From Datura wrightii (Eukaryota > Streptophyta > Magnoliopsida > Solanales > Solanaceae), in the NCBI GenBank assembly GCA_035772735.1, contig JASDFA010000006.1:12976001-13040000 (forward strand): a stretch of DNA of 64,000 bases, read 5' to 3'. Under the pieces are notes generated by a model. That model searched no databases and was not told the origin of the DNA. It saw only the letters and a list, made by a program, of their open reading frames with translations. Position numbers and translations under genes: made by a program. Position 1 is the stretch's first letter, and each line of letters opens with the position of its first letter. Shown piece by piece: positions 36,671 to 49,442 of the stretch.

Positions 36671-37839
36671 CCCAGACACGGTTGCTTATATCGGAGGCTA
36701 TGGCCCGAGCCGGAGACCTAGGGGCGGTAGAGGAGCTCCGAAGTAAGTAGATGAGTGGAGCGACTTATTTTTGGTTGGTTTTGACCCGGGTAGGGGTATA
36801 TAGATTGTTTGCTTGCTTGGCGCCATCCGACTTATGGGGGTTGGTATTGGCTCTTGCTTGCTACTTGTATATTTATTTATGTGCTATATACTAGCTACTA
36901 GACAGCAGGCCATCGCGTCTACAGGTACGCCTCTGCCTTATCAGTACAGAAAGCTTGATTCAGTTTATATCAGCTTCTTCAGATTCAGCTATCTCCTGCT
37001 ATACAGAAATGCTAGTTATGCTCTCTATATTCAATTGTTTTCAGTTGTATTATTTCAGTTGCTTTGCATACTCAGTACCAGTGGTACTGACGCCCAGTGG
37101 GGCGCTGCATTACTTGCCTGCAGGTACTCATAGACGAGGAGGCGATCCCTCGTGATTCCAGCCAGCTCATAGAGTCATCAGCTCCTATCATCCGGAGCTT
37201 GATATTCAGAGGTGTAGTTCATTTTCTTTTGTTGTATAATACGGGTAGGTCGGGGCCCTGTCCCGACCATCTTATCAGTATTCTTAGAGGTTTGCAGATT
37301 GTGTATATTTTTCTCTGTGGTTAGTTGTGCCGGTCGTGTGGGGCCGTGCGTATGTTTAGCTGTTTAGTTTGTTGTTTATGTTGGCCGTGTGGGGCCGTAT
37401 CCAGTTAGTAGTGGTGACCTTGCCGGTCGCGTAGATGTTCAGTATTTGTTATATTAAGTTAGAGATAACTAGACAGCATGGTGGCCTTGTCAGCCCGCAT
37501 AGGTTCCTTGTTATGAGTATGTTTTTGGTTAGCTGTTATTACAGGCACAAGTGGCTATAGGCCCAGTTGGCCGGAGGCTGTGTTTACAGCCGTTATATAG
37601 CTCTTTGTTTCCAGAAACCCGAGATAGAGCTAGCCAGGCACCAGATGTGCCTAGGCCCACCAGTTAGCAGTCTAGGTCCTACCAGGGCACCAAGTGACAG
37701 TCATACCCCCCAGGGCGGGGCGGGACATTTTTATTTTGGGGTGATCTTTAACTTTTGTCTCTATTGCTCATGTAATGAAAATTTATGGGTTAAGGTATCC
37801 TTAACTATAACCTAATTTCCAAGGCAAACCTTTTTAAAG

Positions 37840-38100
37840 AATATTTACTCCGGGCATAAGTTCAAGACTATCTTATTCGCAAGACAAACCTATTAGCAGG
37901 CATAACTTGTATCTTGTAGCATAAGTTCAGTAGTATGAACCTCTTAAAGCATTAAGTTCTAAAACTAAACTTATACCTTAAAAGACATAACTTGTGTCTT
38001 GAGACATAAGTTCAGTAGTATAAATTTTTTAAGGCATAACTAAACTTATGTTTTGGGGCATAAGTTCAGCATATGAACTTCTTAAGACATAATATTCTAA
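37840..38100. repeat. Diverged tandem repeats with 'cataagttcagtagtat' core
   Basis: 'cataagttcagtagtatgaa' and variants occur near 37,920, 38,014 and 38,060, with 'ggcataact' and 'taaacttat' motifs between them. GTTCA and TGAAC within a unit are inverted complements. The array directly abuts the LINE fragment that follows. Confidence 0.55.
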
Positions 38101-38878
38101 AATTTAATTTATTTGCAGATGACATAGTTCTGATTGACGAAACGTGTGAAGGAGTTAATGCTAAGCCGGAGGTTTGGAGACAAACTTTGAAATCTAAAGA
38201 AATCAAATTGATTCGGTCTAAGACCGAATACTTAGAGTGCAAGTTCAGTGAGGTGATGCATGAGACTGACGTGGTAGTGAGGCTGGATACATAGGCAATT
38301 CTAAAGATAGAAAATTTAAACATCTTGGGTCTATTATGCAAAGGTAATGGGGAGATTAACGAGGATATCACTCACCGTATTAGTACAGGATGGATGAAAT
38401 GGAAGCTCGTATCCGGAGTCCTATTTGATAAGAAAGTGCCACCAAAATTTAAAGACAAGTTTTACAGAGTGGTGGCCAGATCTACTGTGTTGTAGGGGTG
38501 AAGTGTTGGTCGGTTAAAAACTCTCATGTTCAAAAGATGAAAGTTGCGGAAATGAGGATGTTGCGATGGATGTGTGGGCTTACTAGGAGAGATAGAATTA
38601 GAAATAAAAATATCCAGGACAAGGTAGGAGTAGTCCCAGTGGAAAAAAAGATGCGGGCAAGGTTGAGATGGCTCAGACATATGCAGAGGAGATGCTCGGA
38701 GACCCCAGTGCTGAGGTGTGAGAGGTTGTTGTGGGATGGTTTCAAGAGAGTTAGAGGTAAGCCGAAGAGGCATTGGAGAGAGTTGATTAGACAGGACAAG
38801 ACGCAATTGCAACTTACCGAGAACATGACCCAAGATAGGAGGTTGTGGAGGACATCAATCAGGGTAGTAGCTAGTTAG
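38100..38878 (+). pseudogene. RTE reverse transcriptase C-terminal remnant
   Basis: FADDIVLIDET, with the catalytic FADD box encoded at 38,112-38,123, is followed by WRQTLKSK and SKTEYLECKFS, with a stop at 38,294. After frameshifts the reading continues at 38,498-38,878 with CWSVKNSHVQKMKVAEMRML, LRWMCGLTRRDRIRN, RARLRWLRHMQRR and ending TSIRVVAS-stop. Between the two blocks homologous codons with 'trisTGWMKWKLVSG' type sequence remain in yet another frame. At least two frameshifts and one early stop make it non-functional. Confidence 0.82.
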
Positions 38879-39205
38879 CAGGGAGTAGAGCATTTTTTAG
38901 CAAAAATCTATCCATACTCGTAGTCGTAGTATTACTCCTATAGTATCTTGCCCATAAATTTCTGATATTATCTATTGTTCCTTGTAACTTGTGTGTCGTA
39001 GTATTTTTACTTCAGATGATGTTTGACATGCTTTATCTCATTTGTTTTTTTATTTCCTGAATTGCTTTGATTCGTTTATTCTTGAGCCGAGGGTTTAACG
39101 GAAACAACCTCTCTGCCTCTGAAGATAAGGTCTGACTACACTCTACCCTCCCTAGACCCAACTTTATGGGATAATATTAGGTATATTATTTTTATTGTCT
39201 TATCA
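38100..39205 (+). mobile_element. 5'-truncated RTE-type LINE, 3' end with tail
   Basis: Coding remnants of a non-LTR reverse transcriptase are followed by a 3' tail with 'cttgagccgagggtttaacg', 'ggtctgactacactctaccc' and 'ctagacccaactttatggga', the widespread 3' end of plant RTE elements as I recognise it. Only the portion from the catalytic FADD box onward remains, typical of 5' truncation during target-primed insertion. Confidence 0.82.
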
Positions 39206-40190
39206 GTCATAACTTATACCTTGCGGTTTATTTATTAAAAAAAAAAGATATTACGAGTAATTTTTGTCTGCCTTTTTATCACTTAAAGTGCTTAAGAGCA
39301 AATATTAAGATCAGGAATTTGAGGATCAAAATTTAAAGATCACCTCAAAATAAAGACACCTGCGAATGATCTGATCTCCTAATTGTGGAGTCTAATCAAG
39401 TTTGAAACCCTGTGCTTACTTTCTCGATCGAGCTTATACACGAGCCTTGTCTAATGCAATTTATTTATTTTTATGTAATTTACGAGCTATTATACTGAAC
39501 ATATATTTACCTTTTACGTATCTAAAAGATAGAGGCTGCGGATTCCCTCGTTGACAAAAGAAAAATTATCTAAGATTCATTTATTAATTGAGTTAATTAA
39601 GGGTTAAGTCATAGACGACGTGCAGAAATAAGTACAAAAAATGAAGAAAAAGAAGTGTCTAAAAACTACTAATTCATTCTTGGGAGAGTAGCATTTTTGT
39701 CCCTTTATTAGTGGTAAATTTTAGTTTTAATCTTTGTGACTTAAGACTCAATACATTAAATTTTTAATTAATTAAATATGATTTGTTAATACCTTTAGAT
39801 AGAAAGTATGTTATATCATTTGAAATATTTTCAGAAGTATATCACTTTTAAATTATATAGTAACAATACATATTTAACAATACGTGAGTATTAAATAGTA
39901 AAATGATTAATAGTTCTGAAAATTTATAAATATTTATAAGTAAAAAGATTTAAAGAAAATATACATTTCAAATATTGAAGGTTAAATATAATACGGTATA
40001 ACAAGAACTAAAATTAAAAGTCACTAATAACTAAGGGACCAAAAGGGCAATAATCTTATTTTCATGGAAACTTACATATCTTGAGAAACTACAACACTAT
40101 GCAATACATGCATTTAAAGGGAAAGTTACGTAATTGCTCAATTGGAATAAAATATTTACACGGCCCTATCTCTTTATTTTCATACCTCTA
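39206..40190. other. AT-rich intergenic DNA, no gene seen
   Basis: No supported ORF or element. Confidence 0.6.
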
Positions 40191-40199
40191 ATTATTTAT

Positions 40200-40470
40200 A
40201 GAAAATATCTTATCTCGTAATTTTTCATGATATCATTATATTATATCTATATACTGTCATGATATCATTGAGGATGAACAGTTTTTCAAGAACGTGCAGG
40301 GCTCCTCAATCCTTCATGATTCATATTCATATAGTTTCATGGTATCATTAAGGAATGAGCAGTCCTCCAGAGATTCACTCCTTAATCATGCATGATACCA
40401 TCACAGTAGATCCATATACTGTCATGGTATACTTCATAATACCATCATAGTATATTTATATACTGTTATA
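40200..40470. repeat. Degenerate palindromic repeat cluster
   Basis: 'atatactgtcatgatatcat', 'tttcatggtatcatt' and 'catgataccatca' type words recur about seven times in both orientations. Two longer units, 40,250-40,320 and 40,325-40,400, share 'gatgaacag/gagcag' and 'atcattaaggaatgagcagt'-like parts. No family recognised. Confidence 0.55.
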
Positions 40471-40479
40471 CTATCTTAT

Positions 40480-43400
40480 GCGCGAAAAACCTTCAAACTC
40501 ATAGTAGAGCACAAATTATAATTATTTTGTGCTGACTAAATATTACGGGTAATTAAAATGAAACGGACCATTTTTATGCAATTAATTTAGATCTTAGTCT
40601 ATTTTATGTAGTTTCCCTTCTTTTTTTTTTCGCACGGCATCGCTTTCCAAAACAAATTCCTTCGAAAAGTAGAGAGCACTGCAATTAAACTTTTTGCTAA
40701 TGCTAATTGTGTTATCATTCTAATTGCAAAATTTTGATTTATTTTTAATATTTTATTTTTATTATTATTAGTTCTAGGTAAGCATTTTTAATTTAAGGAA
40801 AACTATTGAATTTAATTTGATTTTTCTTTTGTTTAATGCTCAAAACAAGCCAATGTTCATTTGTCAAGTAACAACGTAACCTCAAATAAATTGCGTTTAT
40901 TATGTGACCCACAAAATAAAATTTCTCCTCCGAAAATAAATAAATGCAAAGATTTACCATAAAAAGAACAATTCTTAGTTACGGTGATATTATCTATGGA
41001 TTGATATCTGTTGCTAATTTATTGCTATTAATTGGTTTCTTAATTATGTCTATAACACGCTTTCTCACATGAGTCAAGCACATGAAAATTCTTACTAGTA
41101 ATGGGTGATAATGAGATTCAAACTCAGGACCTCCAACTGTTTCGGTATCATATTAAAATGTGTGACCATCTTATCTAAAAAATTAAGTTATTAAAGCGAG
41201 CACACTTTTCTTTACTTAATTATGTCTTCAACACATTTTCTCATATACATGCCTAATTCTTTTTCCATGAACCAATCACGTAAAAATTCTTTTCAATACT
41301 AAGTGACAGTAAAATTCGAACCCAAACTCTCTATTTTATCTTTTATTTGGTACAATTTGATAAGTTGTTTTCTGTTTACAATCTATGAATGACAAAACAA
41401 TTCCTACTCATAAAAAAGGAAGCATATATATATATATATATATACCTACATTGTGTGTGCTTATTGGTTCGTTATGTTGTTACATAAGAGGAAAAAACAA
41501 CATGACTTTGCCTTCAATTTGTTTGGTTTGGGGTGGAGAAAGAGAACAATGTATCTTTTGGTCATTAATAGAATGTAAACATAAAGAAAGGAATATATTT
41601 TCCGACAAACTTTACACATCAATGGTCCAAATTTTTTGTGAGTGAGAGAGAAGTTTAGTGGAGGAAATTCAAGTGCAATAGTGTAAATCGTGGCGGACTC
41701 AGAATTTAAAGTTTGTAAATTTTAAATTTGATATTAACTTATAATTTGTTTTAGTTATTGGGTTCATAATTTTATATTTATTTATTTATTAATACAAATA
41801 AAAGATATATCTATTAAAACTATTGAATTCACCCGAACCCGTATATATATATATATATAGTTGGAAGAACGTACCACCCCTAGCTCTTTATAGCCTTATT
41901 ACACGAAGAATGGTCCAAAATTCAAATCAAGGTCTATCCAACAAATGTTTTTTTTTTTAATGAATTAGTTAAACAAGACAATGACAGTTCAAAAAAGGTA
42001 TAAAAAACCATAAGGTAGAAAAAACTAATTTGCATGAGACAAATAGACAATAACAAGATGGCAAGAATAATTCAGATCATCAGTATATGGACTACTATTA
42101 ACTTTTTAAAAGGATCGGAGATCGATTAATAAGATCATAAATTGTTTATATTGTGCCAAGTATATAACAAAAAAGAAGGCCTAACAATTTCTAGATGCTC
42201 TCAAATGAACTAGACCTAGTCTATATATAAAATAAAAAAAACATTCAATTGCGGTCACTATATAAAAGTTTAACGTTAATAAAGATATGAAATGTTTGAT
42301 CGATAATAACGACACATTATTCTGTTTCTCACCTATTGTTCGATATTCATATCAAAGTCTTCATTAATCTAGATTTACATCGGGATAAATAATGCTTTCT
42401 GAATTGTATATTCAGGGGGACTCAAATTCAAGAACCTCCAATTGAGACCGAAGGAATCGTTTAAAAATAATCAAACGTGACTAAACAGAAGTTTAATGCT
42501 AGTAAAAATGAAATGTTCAATTGACAAGGATGACATAACAAGAGTGTATAGAAAAGTTTGCTTATAGATATATAGAGAATGTGAATTGTTCAAAGGGTTA
42601 ACAATTGGTGAAAATTGATTTTTAAGTATGGATGCTATTATTAGGAAGAATAGGGAGAGAATATCTTCTCCCATGCAACATGGGGCTCAAGATAAAAGGT
42701 GTGAAAGCAAAGAAAGAATATTTTAAAATTATATGTCAAAAAAGCAACTGGCTAGTGGAAGAAAATCTCTTTTTTGTACGTACAAAATAAACAAATTGAA
42801 ATTGGAAGTACTAGCAACAACAAGAAAAATTAAAAAAAAAGGGATGATTTCAGGTATGATCATTTAAAGGATCACAGAAAATTATCAAAAGAATGTCAAT
42901 TTCTTTTATTTTCTCCTATTGACTTTCCCTTATCCTTGGTAAATTTTAGTAACTTTTTGATTGTCAAAAATAGTTCAGTGACTTTTTTTATAATTAAGCA
43001 AAATTGAAGGACTTTTTTCTTAAAAATAACTCAAAAAAAGACCTTTTTCAAGGAGGCCAAAGGGAAAAGGGAACTATCAAGTAAGCATTTAGTCCACCGA
43101 AAGAGAGAAAGTTTAGCGAGCTAAGAAAATCTTGCTCGCTTTTTTTTTAGATTCAAAGTACATGAATTTAAATTCATAGTTTACTCTTTTTTTTCACCAT
43201 TTCATATGGAGACTGACAAGTTATAATACTTTTAATCATTTTAATTTTAAAATTCATAATTTTAAAAAATAATTTTGATATAATTTAGGTCCAAATGTTA
43301 GTTATATTAATTCTCAATAAGCAAAAAGTGTGTAAATAAATTGAACAGTTTAAATAGTACGATTCACAACATGCACAAATTGGCCCCTACTTCCCTCTCC

Positions 43401-46400
43401 AAAAGACTTACACTTCAGATAAGCTACAGGCTCCACAATGGCCCTAGATAAATTATTCTTAGGGTTCATTTGGTGATACAAGATAAAATCATGATATAAA
43501 TTTATACGAGATGAAGTTTAAGTTTTGTTTGGATATAAACTTTAAAAATTTTAAGTTATATTTTATTCTCATGAATATAAAAACCCCTTAAGTTGTGAAA
43601 ACTATCCAAAAATTTTCAATTCTTATACAATCTTACCAAATATGCAAAAGTTCATAACAAACTATAATATATTATCACAGAGTCATTCTAAAAAAAAATA
43701 TAACATTTATTAGTCTCTTCTTTTTTTGAGAGGTGGGGGGAGGGGAAATGGGATTGACCAAAATACTTCCGAACTATTCTGGATGGGTTAAATATATAAT
43801 TTTTGTTATATTTTTAGCTTAAAATATTTTTGGTTTAAAAGTATCCTTCTTTCTAACCATTGCTTCAAAACAAAAGAAAATAAGTCAATTTTACTCTTGA
43901 ACTAGTTTTACTCGGGCAATTTTAGTCTCCGTATAAAGTTTGGATGCTTTTAATGGTAAAGACTTGCGCCAAAAACTTGTATTGAAGATTAAGAGGTCAC
44001 TTGACTATTTTAAATAATAATTTTTATATAGTGCCAATTTTATTTGATATAAAATTTAATTTTCACTATTAATTTTTCAACTAAATATTTATTCTATTAT
44101 TTTTTTTTAAAACTATTATACTGGCTCTCAAATGAAATTTAAAATACTTAAAGTTATAATAAGTAATATAGTGTATCAAAATATAATTGCAATTGATTTA
44201 TTTTATAATATTATTTTTAAAATTAGTAAAATAAATCCATTATTATTACAGCTAATTTCATAAACCTCCCCTCGAATTTTGCTTCATCACATTAATCTCC
44301 CACATTGTTTACGAAATTGCGCTTGTCTCTCTTATGTTAACCTTATATATATATAATTCTTTCAATTTATTTATTTTTATTTAAAAAAATAACAATATGA
44401 TTGATTTGCCTTTTTCAAATATTTTTTATTTTGACTAATTAATTTTTTTGAATTATATCATTAGATGTTTCTTAATAATAGAATTGCTTATAGTAAGAAA
44501 TATATATATGGCCTTCCACACAAGTCACAACCAAGAAAGCGCCGAGGAAGGATAAGGCGGCCAAGAGTTATAAGTACTCATTTTTAGCTATATATATTAA
44601 AATTTTATTCTAAATAATTTAACAAGTTACAATTTATTAACGAAAAAGAGAATATTTGGAAAAGAAAATTAATCATATTATAATTTTATATTAAAAATAA
44701 ATAGGCTAAAATTTATTACGAATTTCTTTTTTAAAAAAAGAAATGAAAAGAGGTAAGGCTAATATTTTAAATTACGAAGGAGAACCGGGGAGGGAGCGTG
44801 GCGTGTGGAGATCTTTGAAATTATTCCTTGTTATTTTTTCAAAAAGTAAATAGTTTTATAAGAAAATGTAGATGATATCAATATTATGTTTAAAAATAAT
44901 AACTCATACGTAATGCGTAAAGAATCAAAAGAAGTTAGAAAAAAAAATGTCATTATATTTTATTTGTTGCATCAAAAGTACCGATACTACTTACTTTCTT
45001 ATGTTGTTATTATATTTCTCATAAGTTCAACCTCCATCCCACCACTCAAAAAAGGAAAAATTAAAAGATCAAGTGAAAAAAATTCTCCATTTTGAATAGT
45101 TTTAGGAAGAGTATTTTTAAGCTATTTGATTAGTTGGAAGACAATTTTGAGTCAAAAGTATAACAGCGAGGATATTTTTGAGTCGAAAAACATAATGAAA
45201 GGTAATTTAACCTATTTTTGAATAAGTTAGAGATATTTTTAGCTTTTTTTTTCTCTCTTTTTTTTTAACAGACACTATTAAAACGTAATTAATAATAAAA
45301 AAATTATCATAAAAATCAAAATGTTAAATTTCAATTTCAAAATCTATTATCAAACGAGATACGTCTTAAAATAACCTCATCAACTTCTAATGAGTATTAC
45401 ATAAATCAACGAGCTAATTATAAAAATATCGTGATATTGGATTTGCTTGATACGAATATTGAAAACTACCTTCGAAAGAAAATATATATCTACTAAAGGG
45501 GATTTGGCCTTAGTAATATAAGAATAAAATGGCTTTACAAGGAAAAAGAAACCATAGGATTTCACTTCTTTTTTTCCCCCCTTTTTCTCTTAATATGTGG
45601 GTAGCTTAGCTTCTTATATATACTTTCTTTCTTTTAATTTATTTTTTATTAATTATTTTATTTAAAATAATAATATATTTTTATATTTAAATAAGAATTA
45701 TATTTCATATATTTAATTTTAATAATAAAAAAATTTATAGTCACACAAATATTAAGATAGGTTTATGACTCAAATTTCAAAAGTCTTATGACACAAACAT
45801 TGCCCGTCAAATTATGACATTACTATCAGAATTATTGAGACTCAACTTTAGGTCAGTTGAAAGACGTTGTACTTATTAGTTGCACAAATATTATGAAATA
45901 CTTAAAACTATACGTTTTAGTTTTTATTTTTTTTAATTTCATGTCGTGTCAGACTATATCAAACAAATTGAAACGAAGGGAGTATAAAATTGATTTGGAA
46001 GGTTTCTCCTTCCCCCTCCCCCCCCCCCCCCCCTTTATTATCCTATTACTAAAATAGTGAAATTCTATTATACTGCTACTTGGGGAAGCATAAATGCCCC
46101 CCACGAGTGGCCATGTATATCCTATGATTTTTAACTTGAAAGTGACAAATGCACCACAAGTTTGGATTAGGGATTCTCCCAATTTTCTAAATTTATCATC
46201 AGAATTAATTAAATTAAAGCATGAAATTCTATGAGAAAAAGCATAATTTCAAATTAGTGTAGGGCTTGATCTGCACATGTTAACATCTAAAAAAGAAGAA
46301 TTAGAATAATATCTACACAACCAACAATGCTAGCTAGCTAGCTATGATTATATAAATTATATGTCAATTTTTTTCTAAAAATAAATACAGCAAACACAAA

Positions 46401-46530
46401 ATTAAGGAGGAAATAGTAGATTAAATAATGGGAAAAGCTGAATAAATGTGCGCATGTCATTATGCTACATTCTATCATTACTTAATAATTAATTACGGGA
46501 GTATTATAACACCAACATATTCAGTGTACT
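40480..46530. other. AT-rich intergenic DNA, mostly unassigned
   Basis: About 6 kb without a supported gene. Sequence near 41,040-41,190 has a minus-strand B-box-like 'gagattcaaactcaggacct' and could be a SINE relic. TA microsatellites occur at about 41,406-41,442 and 41,840-41,861. A MITE-like tip, 'ggttcatttggtgatacaag', is at about 43,466. A C16 run is at 46,018-46,033. The ORFs at 41,385, 42,471, 44,886, 45,380 and 45,857 have no recognisable domain. Confidence 0.5.
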
Positions 46531-46534
46531 CCTT

Positions 46535-46630
46535 CATGTGGAGTCTGGAGAGGGTGATGTATTATATTCAGATCTTATTCATATCTTATAAAAACAAAGA
46601 AGATTATTTCTGATAGATTCTCGACTTAGA
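46535..46630 (-). mobile_element. RTE LINE 3'-tail fragment
   Basis: 'gtggagtctggagagggtga' and 'ttatttctgatagattctcg' are decayed complements of the RTE tail seen at 39,090-39,180. No coding part remains. Confidence 0.55.
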
Positions 46631-46839
46631 TAACATATTAAAATTTTTATTCTGATAGATCACATGTAATAAAGTACGACCCTGTACAAAAATAGGGCAC
46701 CACTCAACTGACTCAAAGTCTCATGAGCTTAGTCATGTTACTGTATTTTCAGAATAAATATTTCCTGCAAAATTGCAGCTTTGCATCAATCCCACTGACA
46801 AAATCACCAAAATAAGTTTCTTTTAAGAAAATTATAGAA

Positions 46840-47065
46840 ACATGTCAGCTTATTCTTTACGTGTGTTACTATTTATTGTTGTATTTATTTTATATCGTGC
46901 TACTTTGTTATCTTTTTTTTTTTTTTTACATTCCTCTGTCAGATACTTTTCTTTTGAGTCGAGGGTTTTTCGAAGACAATCTCTCTATCTTACTAAAGTA
47001 AGAGTAAAATCTGCGTACATTTCACCCATTCTAAATTTTACACTTAGTATGTCATTGTTTAGTTA
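46840..47065 (+). mobile_element. RTE LINE 3'-tail fragment
   Basis: 'tttgagtcgagggtttttcg' followed by 'aatctgcgtacatttcaccc' matches the RTE tail. It lies in opposite orientation to the fragment 300 bp to its left. The ORF covering it is not a gene. Confidence 0.6.
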
Positions 47066-49267
47066 ATTATCGACCCTTTAGAATTTTATGAACATTTGAA
47101 AATAATAAGGTTGGCATCTTTTTGCTTTTCTTACTAATCTGTGACCTTACGTTGTAGATTCCATCAGTTGAAGAAGAGCACAAAAATATTAATCAAGTGT
47201 CAATGACTATTAATTAAACTTATCATATCGATTAAATTTAATGCATCACTCGTAGAGCCTAAGACGCATATCATTTTTTTTGGATGCATTTCGTAGGCTC
47301 GACTAATCTGAAGTCATACCGCATAAGGTCTGTTTAAAGGACCAGAAAAATATTCTCTGCCAAAAAACTCGAACATAATATCTTTAATTAAAAATGGATG
47401 AATTAGCAATTAAAACGCATGACATAAAGAGAAAAAGAAAAGAGTGCATAAGATAGAAAAACAAATATATACTGGAAATTAAAAGCCAAGGGGGAAAAAA
47501 AAAAGGTGCAGCATGCACAAGAGTTGACATGCAGATAATGTAAGAACCCATTTGCAGAGAACTTTAAAAAAGTCCAAAAATAATAGAGCTTTATTGAATT
47601 AAAGGTGGGAAGCACTATCAGTGTTTAAATAAAAAGTACATAAAATTTTGTAAGTATATAAGGAATTCAAATGAATATTAAAAAAGTTTAATGTAATATA
47701 ATTGTTACATTATCAAAAAAATAATACGTGACCGTTAATCATAAAAAGTAAGAATAGTAACTTGGAAAATAAGGCACCTCACCTACTAAGCAGACTAAAA
47801 TATATTAGCGGTGGATACCTTTTATCGCTAAATATAAAAAATTTATCGATAATCTTATTTAACGATGAATTATAGAAAAATTATGTTAACTACAAACTAT
47901 TTAACGACTCATTACATATTTAATTCCTGTTTTTTTTTTTCACTGAATGGTGAAAACATCTTTACAATTATATCAGTATAAATATAATATATAGATAATC
48001 GTACATCACAATGCTTAAATAACACTAAAGGAGAGGGGGGAAAAAAAAGCAGCACAAATCCGACAAAATTAGCCTACAAAACCCACGATTCATAGGGTAC
48101 TGCCACATTAGATTTTCCATTTTTCTTATATTGCAACTTGCTTTTAAAAAAAATCATTATATAGAAAATTAATGTCTTAATTCTAAGTTTCTTTTCAATC
48201 AAAGTTGCAAGGCAAGTGAAAAAATGATCTGTTCAGTGGCATGTTCTCATTACCCACTTCTTCTTGTTGGAAGTGAGGCTTGCATGATGAATGATCTATG
48301 AACCTTTAATTTGGCTATTCCAAGGAGAACTACTAGTGTGGCTTAGACAAAGGCCACATCTTAAAATATGGTTTTCACACGCTGTTCTTTTGGCAACACT
48401 TTTTAGACATTTAAAATTAGGGTCCTAAAGCAAAATTTATTGTAATGCGGTTAAACCTCGTTATAATCACAACATTTTTATATATACTAACTTTTAACGT
48501 TTAGATTTTATTTAGCTGTTATAAATAAAAGTATCAAGAATAAGGAATGTATTTGTTAATCAATTTAACCAACAAAAAAAATAAAATAAAAAGAGTATGA
48601 ATGTGAAAAAGGCAAACAATAGTAGTCTTTGCTCGTGAAGTTATGATCATAACTGGTGGACACTACTTTAATTGCAATTTTTTTCTTTTAGGTATTCGTA
48701 CTTGAAATTTACTATGTGCGTGAAATTAATTATGATTACCACAAATATTTTAGCATTTTATTTTTTTATATAATATGTTTCTTTCAAAATATTATTACAC
48801 AATATTTGAGTGTGATTATTACAGAGAAGTAATTTTACAAAGAATGTAACATTAATACTGAATATCGTTGTTGTTATAGGTAGAATGTTATAGAGAAGTA
48901 AAATATAACATGAAAAATCAGTTCTGAAAAAAATCAAATTGTTATAGTGAAATATTATTATAACGAATGACTCTGATAACAAGGTTCCACTGCAGGCGGA
49001 AAAAAGAAAAAGAAGAAAGAAATAACACTTGCTTGATATATGAGAGGGAGAGGATGCTAAAATGATAAGAGGGGGATCATTATGAGGAAGAACTAAAATG
49101 AAAGGAGATAGTTTAAATAATTTGATTAAGTGAAAGTGTTACATTACTTTAAGAGAAAAAAGGTGGGGAACCACAAAGGAAAAAGAAAGGGAGAGATAGG
49201 CCTACATCATGGAGACTTTAACATACACACAATAGATACTGGTCTTTTTTTTCTGTGTCTTTCTCAG
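47066..49267. other. Upstream region of ABCG14, no gene seen
   Basis: About 2.2 kb of AT-rich DNA that would include the ABCG14 promoter. No transposon was recognised in the last 1 kb before the gene. Confidence 0.5.
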
Positions 49268-49281
49268 TTTATATATTTATA
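49268..49281 (+). promoter_or_regulatory. Candidate TATA box of ABCG14
   Basis: TTTATATATTTATA lies about 165 bp before the start codon, followed by a pyrimidine- and CA-rich leader ('ttctctcccttcttataagc'). This is plausible for a plant core promoter, but AT-rich sequence is common here. Confidence 0.4.
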
Positions 49282-49442
49282 TGGTTGTTCAGTTCTCTTG
49301 GGGAAACTCAAGTTAAAAGCAACTCTTTAACTTCTCTCCCTTCTTATAAGCTAGTTCTCCCCATTTCACTACTCACCAGTCCAGCCAAAAAACCAAACAC
49401 ACTGCTACTAAAAGCATTGCCTCTTTGAACTAATTTTGGCCA

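Larger units (their letters stand above)
35041..37727 (+). mobile_element. Solo LTR E (same family as A and B)
   Basis: It starts TGTTACACCCCGTAAATTCC and ends GGGCGGGGCGGGACA, 2,687 bp, aligning throughout with solo LTR A. No coding domain. The flanking 5-mers TCTCT and TTTTT do not match, so a target duplication is absent or eroded. A 90-bp direct duplication and a 36-bp hairpin array occur inside. The region matching the TATA box of copy A reads 'ttatgtaacacc', so the box looks damaged. Confidence 0.8.

Noticed and set aside
40835..46000. CRISPR array, riboswitch or prokaryotic operon anywhere in the AT-rich DNA
   Set aside because: No regularly spaced repeats with unique spacers, and the organism is a plant.
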